Below, piece after piece: positions 25,735 through 35,100 of a DNA stretch of 51,041 bases. The stretch spans positions 1 to 51,041 of the forward strand of contig NZ_JAMBOS010000030.1 in NCBI RefSeq assembly GCF_023715705.1. Reading direction: 5' to 3'. The stretch is from Halalkalibacter oceani (GTDB lineage: Bacteria; Bacillota; Bacilli; Bacillales; Bacillaceae_D). Positions within the stretch are counted from its first letter, which is position 1, and each line of letters opens with the position of its first letter. Both the position numbers and the translations under genes were made by a program. Under the pieces are notes generated by a model that saw nothing but the letters and a program-made list of their open reading frames with translations, was not told the origin of the DNA and did no database searches.

Positions 25735-25777
25735 AGGGTGTGCTAAAAAGGAGTTCATTGTCCTTCTGGCACACCCT
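25735..25777. terminator. Hairpin after the HAD gene
   Basis: Arms agggtgtgc (25735-25743) and gcacaccct (25769-25777) with a further inner pair aagga/tcctt; no T run follows, so terminator strength is uncertain. Confidence 0.55.
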
Positions 25778-25853
25778 GATCTAATTGGATGATGATCAAA
25801 AAAAATCCGTTGACACGTTTTGGTTCAGCTCCTTCTTACGATTAGTCTGAAGC

Positions 25854-25971
25854 CTACATAAGGGGAAGTCCACCGCTCCTGAAATAGACTTCGCTTTCCG
25901 CGGGAAGCTGGTGAGCCTCCTCGGACTACCGCCCTGTTGAGTCTCACCGTTGCTTATGGGTAATCATGTAG
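25854..25971. repeat. Dispersed intergenic repeat (cttcgctttccgcggg type)
   Basis: About 118 bp between short arms ctacat (25854-25859) and atgtag (25966-25971). The core tagacttcgctttccgcggg followed by gctggtgagcctcctcgg resembles a repeat abundant between genes of many alkaliphilic and related bacilli (recalled, not searched). It fills most of the 354-bp gap 25725-26078, which has no gene. Confidence 0.6.
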
Positions 25972-26078
25972 AAACTTTTCAACTGGTTTTGAATAGATCC
26001 CTATCGCTTCAAATACGGATTTTAATGAATCCTAGTGACTGGTCGACCTTCCTTCCCTTCTCCTAATGTTAGTACGTT

Positions 26079-26570
26079 TCATGCATCATCAACTTTAATT
26101 GTGATCATCTTATGGTTATACATATTAAGCATTTCAATCGACCATCGTTTGTCCTCTTCATGAAAAATAATCGATTTTACCACGGGAACCTGCATATGTT
26201 TATCGCCTTCTATTTGATTTAAGGCTTTTTGTATTGCTTCGGCCTCAGTCAAGGCTGAATGGCCTGGTGGCGCGATCGTCACGACTTCAAAGCTGTCAAG
26301 TTCCGCTCTTAGCGGTTGAGTACCGAGAGCCTGCCCATTTTTAAACCATACTCTGACATATTGCCCGAGTTCAATAGGGACAGGCTCTTGAGAGGAGAGC
26401 CAAACTCCCGAGCTGTCTCCATTCAAATAATTGGTGATTAGCAGATTGTTTCCCTCTGTTTTAACAGCATAGCCTTCAAAATCTCCCCCGTTAAAGTCAG
26501 CAGGTTGTTCCAATTGTCCGGTAACGTGATTTTTAAACAATACCAAACCCAGCATACAAATTAATAGCAT
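26079..26570 (-). CDS. Membrane-anchored or secreted DUF3221 protein with damaged start
   Basis: An N-terminal hydrophobic segment is followed by a DUF3221-type domain (FEGYAVKTEGNNLLITNY, SGVWLSSQEPVPIELGQYVRVWF) and a C-terminal unit starting ALTEAEAIQKALNQI that resembles a PepSY-type fold. The first ATG (26570) lies about 35 bp from a perfect AAAGGAGGAG site at 26606-26615. The expected start, spaced right after that site, reads ATA followed by a nine-A run; one A less would put it in frame with a classic lipoprotein or signal start (KKIIFIHVTMLL). Either the sequence has a homopolymer error or the gene has lost its start. Function unknown. Confidence 0.6.
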   Translation of the reverse strand: MLLICMLGLVLFKNHVTGQLEQPADFNGGDFEGYAVKTEGNNLLITNYLNGDSSGVWLSSQEPVPIELGQYVRVWFKNGQALGTQPLRAELDSFEVVTIAPPGHSALTEAEAIQKALNQIEGDKHMQVPVVKSIIFHEEDKRWSIEMLNMYNHKMITIKVDDA

Positions 26571-26622
26571 CGTGACATGGATGAAGATAATTTTTTTTTA
26601 TGAGAACTCCTCCTTTTTTTTG

Positions 26623-26802
26623 CTAGCGATGAAACAAGAGCAGCGTTCCTGAACGGGTTAAGCGGTGCGTCTGGTTGTGATACTGACGTTCACGCAGCTT
26701 CTCTTCTGCAAGTGCTTTGGCAGCTTCGTCTGTCTCAGCCTTAATCCGATCCTCGAAAGCAAGCTCGCCTGTAGCGTGAAAAACGGTCAATGTGTATTCC
26801 AT
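26623..26802 (-). CDS. yhzD: YhzD-like small protein
   Basis: A 59-residue protein starting MEYTLTVFHATGELAFEDRI and ending TRSGTLLLFHR. The LTVF.PTGE-like start, Glu/Ala-rich helix and THR...G.L.LFHR end match the YhzD family of Bacillus as I recall it. AAAGGG lies about 9 bases before ATG. Function is unknown. It lies upstream of the DUF3221 gene on the same strand, and opposite the ABC genes. Confidence 0.8.
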   Translation of the reverse strand: MEYTLTVFHATGELAFEDRIKAETDEAAKALAEEKLRERQYHNQTHRLTRSGTLLLFHR

Positions 26803-27060
26803 TTCTGTCAGCCCTTTCCCTTTTTACTTCAGTTTAAAATGGAGCCGGATCATAATCAATCAAAAATAACCAATCAACCGGAGAAGTGCGTTTTGGGACT
26901 AAGAGAGGATATCGAAAATACAGAAAATGGAAGTTGAATCGAGATGATTCCGGCTGATGCCCGTGCTAAAATGGGCTTGATGAAGAAAATGAAACGACAA
27001 GGGCGTTTAATCGTATTTCTAAAGAGACAAAGAGAGAAAAAAGGGCAAGGAGGGCTATGG

Positions 27061-27960
27061 ATGGGACTTGATATTACGAATGTGACGAAGCGCTTTGGCG
27101 CGTTCACCGCTGTCGATGACCTGACGCTTACCGTACCAGCGGGGCAAATGTTTGGGATGCTCGGGGCAAACGGTGCCGGAAAAACGACGACCTTTCGGAT
27201 GCTGCTCGGACTGCTGCAGCCGACTGAAGGGAAAATTAGCTGGAAGGGTGAGGAAATCACCTATCAGCGCACGAATGAGGTCGGCTATTTACCGGAGGAG
27301 CGCGGATTATATCCGAAACTAAAGGTGAAAGACCAGCTCCTTTATTTAGGGCGGCTAAAGGGCATGGACAAGGCTACAATTTTAACTGAAATGGAAAAGT
27401 GGCTTGAACGGTTTAAAGTACCGGAATATGCGACGAAGCGAATTGAAGAGCTGTCAAAGGGCAATCAGCAGAAAATCCAATTCATCGCCGCCGTTATCCA
27501 TAAACCGGCGCTTCTTATTCTCGATGAGCCTTTCAGCGGGCTTGACCCGGTTAATGTTGAATTATTAAAAGGCGCCGTAATGGATTTGCAACAGAACGGC
27601 ACAACGATAGTATTTTCCAGTCACCGAATGGAACATGTTGAGGAGCTGTGCGAGCATCTCTGTATTCTTCATCACGGGAAGCCGGTTGTATACGGAAGGC
27701 TGCGCGAGATCAAGAAATCGTTCGCCAAGAAAAATGTCTTTATTGCGGGCGACTACGATTTGTCGTCATTAGCCGATCAAGCCGGAGTGCTGAAGTATCG
27801 CCAGACAGCAGAAGGGGTTCGTCTCCAGGTCGAGCATGAGGATGTCGCGAGAGATATCTTTCAATTTATTGCCGAAAAAGGCTTTGTCCGCAAGTTCGAA
27901 GTGGAAGAGCCGAGCTTGCACGATATTTTTATCGAAAAGGTAGGGGAGAGCTATGCGTAA
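27061..27960 (+). CDS. yhaQ: ABC transporter ATP-binding protein (NatA/YhaQ type)
   Basis: A 299-residue ATPase. Walker A is GANGAGKTT, the signature is ELSKGNQQKIQF, and Walker B is LLILDEPFSGLDPVN, followed by the switch His in SSHRMEH. The C-terminal about 80 residues are the DUF4162-type extension found in NatA-like exporters. ATG 27061 sits 6 bases after AAGGAGGG; the long upstream extension of the frame is not part of the gene. The stop overlaps the permease start by 8 bp. With the permease it forms a putative Na+ or drug exporter; substrate unknown. Confidence 0.93.
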   Translation: MGLDITNVTKRFGAFTAVDDLTLTVPAGQMFGMLGANGAGKTTTFRMLLGLLQPTEGKISWKGEEITYQRTNEVGYLPEERGLYPKLKVKDQLLYLGRLKGMDKATILTEMEKWLERFKVPEYATKRIEELSKGNQQKIQFIAAVIHKPALLILDEPFSGLDPVNVELLKGAVMDLQQNGTTIVFSSHRMEHVEELCEHLCILHHGKPVVYGRLREIKKSFAKKNVFIAGDYDLSSLADQAGVLKYRQTAEGVRLQVEHEDVARDIFQFIAEKGFVRKFEVEEPSLHDIFIEKVGESYA

Positions 27961-29209
27961 TTTCTGGATTATCGTCGGCCATACGTATACAAAGAAGCTG
28001 CTTACGAAAACCTTTCTCGTTACGACGGCGATTACGCTTCTCTTCGTCCTCTTTTTCATGAATATGGAGCGGATTTTTACGATGTTCGAGCAGGATGCGG
28101 AGCAGGCAGCCACTCATATTGTTGTCGTCGATGAAACGGATGAGCTGATTGATCCGTTAAGGGACCAGCTGCAGCCGTTTACCGAACGGATTATTTTTGC
28201 CGGAGAAGCGGAGACGCTGGAAGAAGCCCGTCAGAGCGTCGAAGCAGGAGACTATGATGCGGCTCTGAGGATCTCTTATGATCAACAGGGGCAGCTCGAA
28301 GGAGAGTATTTCTCTGATTCTTTAACACAAACGTTCGCGCCCAACCAGCTGCAGCAGGCTTTGCAGCATGTGAAGGAGACGCGCTTGACGGTCGAACTTG
28401 GCCTCAGCCCGGTCGAACTGGAGCGGATCTACCAGCCGATCTCCTTTGAACTGACGACGATCAGTGAAACGGCTAAATCAGAAAGTGAATTGATGCAGGC
28501 GCAAATGATCGTCTATGTGCTGTTATTTGTTATTTATTTTACGGTGCTGTTATTTGGAAACATGATCGCGACGGAGGTTGTCACCGAAAAATCATCACGT
28601 GTGATGGAAATTCTTGTATCGACGGTTTCACCGATCACGCAAATGTTCGGTAAGATCGTCGGCATTGGCTTGCTGGCGCTGACGCAATATGGTTTGTTGT
28701 TCCTGGTCGGTGCTGTCAGTTTGATGATGCAGGCCGACGGAAGCTCATTGGCGGGTGCTTTTTTGTCAGAGGAGCTGCCGCTTGATTTACTCGGTTATGC
28801 CATCCTGTTCTTTATATTAGGCTATTTCCTTTATGCGACGCTGTCAGCGACACTCGGTTCGATCGTCAGCCGGGTGGAGGATGTCAATCAAGTGCTCGGG
28901 CCGGTCAACTTCCTCGTGATCGGAGCCTTTTTCCTGGCGATGTTCGGGCTGAACGCGCCTGAGTCGACGGTCGTGACCGTGGCGTCCTTCATTCCGTTTT
29001 TTACACCGATGCTGATGTTTCTCCGTGTCGGCATGCTGCCTGTTCCGCTCTGGGAGGTCATTTTGGCCCTTGTAATTCTTCTTGGTACCATTGCGGTGCT
29101 GGCGGCGATTGGAGGCCGTATTTTTAAAGGGGGCGTGCTGATGTATGGCAAGAGTTCGGCACTTAAGGATTTAAAAAAGGCGTTTCAGCTGTCGAAGCAG
29201 GAACGGTAA
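27953..29209 (+). CDS. yhaP: ABC transporter permease (NatB/YhaP type)
   Basis: A 418-residue permease. One membrane segment near the N-terminus (about 19-37) is followed by a large extracytoplasmic domain (about 40-180), then segments at about 185-205, 234-258, 279-301, 316-334 and 366-388. The motif MIATEVVTEKSSRVMEILVSTVSP is the conserved cytoplasmic loop of ABC-2 (NatB-like) exporters. It overlaps its ATPase gene by 8 bp. It is the last GC-richer gene before the IS element. Confidence 0.92.
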   Translation: MRNFWIIVGHTYTKKLLTKTFLVTTAITLLFVLFFMNMERIFTMFEQDAEQAATHIVVVDETDELIDPLRDQLQPFTERIIFAGEAETLEEARQSVEAGDYDAALRISYDQQGQLEGEYFSDSLTQTFAPNQLQQALQHVKETRLTVELGLSPVELERIYQPISFELTTISETAKSESELMQAQMIVYVLLFVIYFTVLLFGNMIATEVVTEKSSRVMEILVSTVSPITQMFGKIVGIGLLALTQYGLLFLVGAVSLMMQADGSSLAGAFLSEELPLDLLGYAILFFILGYFLYATLSATLGSIVSRVEDVNQVLGPVNFLVIGAFFLAMFGLNAPESTVVTVASFIPFFTPMLMFLRVGMLPVPLWEVILALVILLGTIAVLAAIGGRIFKGGVLMYGKSSALKDLKKAFQLSKQER

Positions 29210-29249
29210 AAGAGAGGTATGAGTAAAATGTTTGTGGGAGAAGAATTAA

Positions 29250-29293
29250 CCTGATCAACCAGGTAATGGAAGTTCATTACCTGGTTGATCAGG
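29250..29293. terminator. Perfect 19-bp inverted repeat after yhaP
   Basis: Arms 29250-29268 and 29275-29293 match perfectly with a 6-base loop. No T run follows, so it may be a strong RNA hairpin or repeat rather than a classical terminator. Confidence 0.6.
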
Positions 29294-29339
29294 CCACCAA
29301 GCGAAAGCGCGGTAGGGTTTAAGCAAAATGCATGAAAAA

Positions 29340-30631
29340 AGGGTCTCTCCTTGGTAGAATCATAGTCGACAAAAACCCGATTCAAAGGAGAAACCCTATG
29401 CAAAAGAATAACACAGAATACCCAACTTTAAAAGAACTTGAACAGCTAGTTTGGAGGAAGTTACAGGAAACCTTCTCAAGTGTGATGACCTGCATACTAG
29501 AGGAATATGACGAAGAAATTGTGCAACAACGTGATAAGCAACGCTTCCATTATAAAGATAAACGGCCTCTAAAAATAGACAGTTTATTTGGTGAGATTGA
29601 GCTCGCTGTGACAAGTCCTTCCTACCGAAAGGCATCGAACACGCTTGAGACTCTTCTTGGTTATCGTGTCATTAGTCATGAAGCCATTCGCCAACATCTG
29701 TTAGAAGTAGAAGCGACGCAGAAAGACCGTCAGCCTATCACACATCCAGTATTGTTTATCGAGGGACTGTATCTAAAGCGACAAGAGAAACGAATCAAAG
29801 GGAAAGAAGAGAAAATCGCAGCGGTTCATCAAGGCTGGGAGGTCAACGGAAAAAGGGTGAGTTTAAAGGAGAAGCGACATTATGTTCATCGGGGGAAAGA
29901 ACCGTTTTGGGAGGGGCTTGAGACGTTTCTCATGGAGGCGTTTGACTATGATCCAGCGGTGCATCGACTTGTCATTAACGGGGATGGAGCGACTTGGATT
30001 ACCGCTTGTCGAGACTATTTTCAATCACGATTGATCGTTTCCATGTGGCACGTGATATCAGGAGACTGTTTCGAGATCACAGGCGTTATCGAGCCATGCA
30101 GAAAGCCCTCGCAAAGTACGATGCAGAAACACTTATAACAGAGCTCAACAGTGCAGTGGGAACGCTTGAGACAGAAGCGAAAGAAGAGCGTTTAGAGGCG
30201 TTGATTCATCAGCTTGAACAGTACCCCGAAGCATTGGGAGATTACAGACAATGGCTGAAAGATCAGGGGATTGATCCGACAGGGTTCCGCTCAATGGGAA
30301 GTGCTGAGGGAACCATGAGTGTTTTTGCGAAACGTTTGAAGAATGGACGAAGTTGGGTTAAAAAAGGCGCTAGTGCCATGATGACAGCGATGGTTGCATT
30401 AATGGATAAACTCCCTCTCAAAACACTAATGGGACGCGTTGAAAAATGGACAGAGCCAAAGGAAGAACGTCCTCCCAAGTACTTTGTGGAGAAGGTCGAG
30501 AGTACAATTGGCGAAGCGACACGAAATAACATCATGTATCTCAAACAAAGAGCGAATATTCCAGTTTACCGAGCACTGAAAGACTTGAAAGGCTTTTAAA
30601 AGCCCTAAGATTCTTAACAGAGGAGAACCCT
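29340..30631 (+). mobile_element. Decayed ISLre2-type insertion element
   Basis: The transposase belongs to the UPF0236/ISLre2 family. Candidate ends are agggtctctcc (29340-29350) and ggagaaccct (30622-30631), inverted copies with one gap. No clear target duplication was found next to these ends, so the exact limits are uncertain. The element lies where base composition changes. Confidence 0.65.
29398..30599 (+). pseudogene. ISLre2-family transposase (UPF0236), frameshifted
   Basis: The first part (from ATG 29398, behind AAAGGAG) reads to NGDGATWITACRDYF, then continues in the -1 frame as SITIDRFHVARDIRRLF and runs to the stop at 30599. Joining the frames at about 30014-30022 (TATTTTC) restores one protein of about 400 residues. 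The DG...DRFH...R pattern and the C-terminal MYLKQRANIPVY end are family features. A one-base loss is the simplest explanation; a slip on the T run would also restore the frame, but this family is not known for it. A hairpin formed by 29340-29352 and 29385-29397 covers the ribosome binding site. Confidence 0.8.
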
Positions 30632-30687
30632 AACATTCTGAATTCGCTTACACCTATGAGAATGGAAAATATTCCTCCCACAAAAGG

Positions 30688-30743
30688 TTGACACAATCTT
30701 GATAAAACATTTTATTGACATAACGATTAAAACTATATAGGAT
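30688..30743 (+). promoter_or_regulatory. Candidate promoters of the MFS gene
   Basis: Two TTGACA boxes occur at 30688-30693 and 30715-30720. The second is followed 17 bp later by TAGGAT (30738-30743). The leader to the GTG start is about 70 bases. Confidence 0.55.
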
Positions 30744-30816
30744 ACTTAAGTGGCAATTTGTTCCCATGTTAACTTTTTGAAAATGAAATAGTATGTGAAG
30801 AAAGAAGGAATGCACG

Positions 30817-31998
30817 GTGTCACCAGAACAACGAAAGAAAATGATCATCTTAATGATTAATATGTTTATCGCGATCGGTAGCTTTGGCATTATTATTCCA
30901 ATCCTACCTGCATATCTTGAGTCAATTGGAGAAGGAGGGACAGCAGCAGGTCTAATGATTGCGATTTTCGCAGCTGCTCAGTTTCTGATGTCTCCAGTTG
31001 CTGGAAAATGGGCTGATCAGTACGGACGACGAAAGATGATAATTGCAGGGCTTGCTGGACTAACGTTATCGGCGTTTGTCTTTTACTTTTCAGGCTCGGT
31101 TTGGGTTTAGTATTTTTCACGTATTATTGGTGGAATTGGTGCGGCGCTTCTGATTCCTGCTATTTTTGCATATGTTGCAGACATTACGTCTGAAGAGCAG
31201 CGTGCAAGGGGGAATAGTTTAATTTCAGCAGCCTTGTCTCTCGGAATTGTCATTGGTCCTGGTATTGGTGGATTTTTGGCTGACTTTGGATTAAAAGCTC
31301 CCCTCCTTGTCTCGGCATTAGTATCGCTTGTAGCGGTGTTCTTTTCGGTCATTGTCCTAAAGGAAAGTGGAGAAGCTGGAAACTTAATGTCTGATTCAAA
31401 ACCAGATCCAATGGCAAAAATGATTGTTGAATCGGTTCGAAAACCATACTTTATTCCGCTCGTAATCACGCTTATTATGAGCTTTGGTTTAATGGCGTAT
31501 GAATCCGTGCTCGGTCTTTTTGTCGATAACCAATTTGGCGCAACACCACAGGAAATTGCGGTCATGATTACGGCAACAGGGATCATCAGTGTGATTGCGC
31601 AGCTATTTATTGTTGATCGAATTGTAGCTCGTTACGGAGAGGGTACTGTTCTTAGCACCTTTCTAGGAGTTGCAACAGTAGGATTTTTACTAACATTTTT
31701 CGCTTCCAGCTACATTCTGTTTTTCATCGTCACACTGATCATCTTCCTGGCCACATCCATTTTGAGACCAGTCCTTACAACGTTGGTTTCTAAAATGGCT
31801 GGCAATGAGCAAGGATTTGCGATGGGACTGAACAATGCATACATGAGTATTGGTAATATACTTGGGCCTTTGCTTGCTGGCGTTTTGTATGATGTTGATA
31901 TTACGTATCCGTTTATTCTCGGAATGGTTGTTTTAGCTATTACGACGATTGCTTCGGTAGGTTGGCAGAGGAAACGCATGGCTGTTAGAGAAGGTTGA
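30817..31998 (+). pseudogene. MFS efflux transporter with in-frame stop
   Basis: A drug-efflux type MFS protein (12-helix DHA1 family, NorA/Bmr-like). The loop GKWADQYGRRKMII between helices 2 and 3 and GIVIGPGIGGFLADFG (antiporter motif C) are clear. The frame is broken by a single TAG at 31108-31110, between SGSVWV and YFSRIIGGIGAALLIP, and then continues in the same frame to 31998. One changed base would restore about 393 residues. The short 97-residue product could not work alone. GTG start behind AAGAAGGAA. A strong terminator follows. Confidence 0.85.
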
Positions 31999-32020
31999 TT
32001 TTATAAAGAAATGATTATAC

Positions 32021-32070
32021 AAAAACCGTTTGAATGTCACTATTAGTAGTGTAATCAAACGGTTTTTGTA
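32021..32070. terminator. Terminator of the MFS gene
   Basis: Perfect 13-bp arms aaaaaccgtttga (32021-32033) and tcaaacggttttt (32055-32067) with an inner cact/agtg pair. Confidence 0.88.
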
Positions 32071-32172
32071 TTTGGTGGCTAGAAACTTTTACAGTTAGAA
32101 CGAAACAGCTATCGAAGACATCTGTATCATTGTTATAATAATGTTACTATGAAGAATTTGTTATGATAAGGA

Positions 32173-35100
32173 ATGAGAATTTTGACGATTACAAAATTAA
32201 ATGAACAAATGATTGAGAGGCTTGCTTCAAGTCAAGCCGTTTACAAACGAGGAGTATCCTATTACAGAAAAGGCCAGGTAGACAATCTCTATTATAATAA
32301 TCTTTTTAACTCGTACAATGCACAAGTATATGGAACTCATCTATATGATGTTGAGATCAAAATGAAAGATAGTGATCATATAGATTATATGTGCGACTGC
32401 GAGGCTGCTTTTTCCTATGTGGGAGCATGTAAACATGTCATCGCGACATTGCTTGAGTTGCAAGAAAGAGGAGTCACATTTCCAAATAACAGAAGAGTTT
32501 CGTTACAAAAAAGCTCTCTTTTAGATGAATTTCAATCGATTCAAAATTGGCAGCAACCTCTGTTACTTGAGAAGGAAACACTGCAAGTTCAATTTGAATT
32601 GACAGTAGATTGTGTCGGGGGATACTATCAGCACATGATCGATGGTTTTCAATTAAGTTTACGAGTGGGAGAAGGTCGATTATACGTCGTGAAGGATATG
32701 TATGAATTCCTTAAAGCTGTTAAGAGAAATGAACCATACATTTTCACGAATAAATTTGCCTTTAGTCCTAGTGAGCATCTTTTTTTAGACGGGGATCAAA
32801 AAGTATTTGATTTATTATATATTCTGCTTTCTATTGAAGAATATCGTACAAACTCATACCGACCAAACAAGAGATATATAGAGGTCCCACCAGTATATCT
32901 ACAACCGCTGTTAGAGGCATTAAAAAAGCAATCCTTTACCCTGATGTTTAACGGGTATCCAGAGTCTTTGGAACCAATTACTATTCAAGCGTTAAGTAAC
33001 GATGAAGAGCTATTTTCGTTCTCACTTGTTGAAAGAGAAGATATAGTTGAAATTAACGGGAATGTGTTACCTGGAGTTTTATTTGCTGAAGAAGAGTATA
33101 GGGTGGCTTTAAAAAATAATACAATTTACCAGCTAAATGAGGAGCAAGCAAAGGCTCTAGATATTTTATCGAATGAAATTGAACCAAATGAAGCAATTGA
33201 TTTCGTGCCAAAGGACCAGCTTGAATCATTTTGTTCGCAAGTCCTGCCTCAGCTCTCACGATATGGATCCATTCAGATGGATGAACGCTTAGAGGAAAAG
33301 GTTGATTCAAAGCCTTTAAAAGCATCTCTGAAGATTGATTTTGAGGAAGAGGCACTTACGCTTGAACTACTTTTTCAATATGGGAACGAAAAACGAAATC
33401 CTTTTGCAGCACAGAAAAAAGAATCAACAGAGACCATTTTAGTGCGCGAAGTTGAAAAAGAACAGCTCATTTTGCATCTTCTTGAACAATCTCTATTTAC
33501 GGTTAAAGATAGTAAGCTTGTTTTAGTTGAAATGGAGGAAATCGTCGTTTTTCTATATGAACAGCTTCCAAAGTTACAGCCTTATGCTGAGCTCTTTTTA
33601 ACAAATGATGCCCGTAAACTATTGTTTCAACCAGTATCTACACCAACTGTATCCATTGATGTGGATGGAGAATCGAACTGGCTTGATGTTTCATTTTCAA
33701 TTGAGGGGATATCGGAGGATGAAATCGTGAGCGTTCTTCGTTCCCTTTATGAGAAAAAGAAATACCACCGTTTATCAAATGGTGCGTTTCTTCATTTAGA
33801 AGAGGAGCAGTTTCATTCAATTGCTAAAGCTGTTGATTCTCTTGGAGGATCTGCAAAAGAAGTAGGACAACAAATGAGGGTACCACTTCATAAAGCATTT
33901 GCCTTGGATCAGAATAAAGCTGGGACGAAACTTTCAAAAAAATTGCATCGTCTGATTCAAGATGTCACCTCTCCAGAATACAGTGAATGGGCTGTGCCAA
34001 AAGAGCTAGAGGCGACTTTAAGAACGTATCAAGAAACTGGCTATCGTTGGATCCATACGCTATCAAAAGCTGGATTAGGTGGTATTTTAGCTGATGATAT
34101 GGGACTTGGAAAGACTCTTCAGATGATTACGCACTTGCAGGCGGGAAAAGAAGAAGGACAGACAGATAAATCGATGATTATCGCACCGGCATCAGTCATC
34201 TACAATTGGGAAAAAGAGATCAAGCGATTTGCACCAATGTTAAAAGTCGCTGTAGTCGCAGGTAATAAAGCAGAAAGAGATCATATTCGTGGACAAGCGT
34301 ATGACGCAGATGTTTGGATTACGTCGTATCCATTGATTCAACGTGATTTCACGGCTTACGCTGAAATGATGTTTCAAACACTGATTTTAGATGAAGCACA
34401 GGCTATTAAAAATGATCAAGCCAAAACGACGAAAGCAGTTCGTTCATTAAAAGCTGCGAGTCGTTTTGCTTTAAGTGGGACTCCAATTGAAAATAGATTA
34501 GAGGAATTGTTCTCCCTTATCGAAACCGTGTTACCTGGATTACTTGGTACGAAGAAACAATTCAATGAACTTTCAAATGAACATATTGCTAAACGAATAC
34601 GACCATTTATTATTAGAAGACTTAAAAAAGAGGTTTTAACAGAGCTTCCAGATAAAATTGAGACAGTTCAATACACTGATTTATTACCTGAACAGAAAAA
34701 ATATTATCTCGCTCAAGTAAAGCAATTGAAATCAGATGTTGATGATGCAATCTCTTCTAATCAATTTCAGAAGAAACGAATTGAAATATTGGCGGGGTTA
34801 ACGAAGCTTAGGCAGTTATGTTGTCATCCAAAGCTCGTGACAGATGACAATAAAGCTGAATCGGGAAAGCTCATACGGTTAATGGAATATGTTGAAGAAG
34901 GTCTAGCGGCAGGACAACGAATGGTGATATTCTCGCAGTTTACATCCATGCTTGCATTAATCAAAGAAGAGTTTGACAAGCGTGGATGGTCATATTTCTC
35001 ACTTGATGGACAAACTCCATCTTCAGAGAGAGTGAAGCTTGCTGACCAATTTAATGAAGGTGAGAATAATCTTTTCCTTATTTCCTTAAAAGCAGGTGGG

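Noticed and set aside
26944-27060. N-terminal extension of the NatA-type ATPase
   Set aside because: The extension is Lys/Arg-rich and unlike the family; the real start at 27061 has AAGGAGGG at 6 bases.
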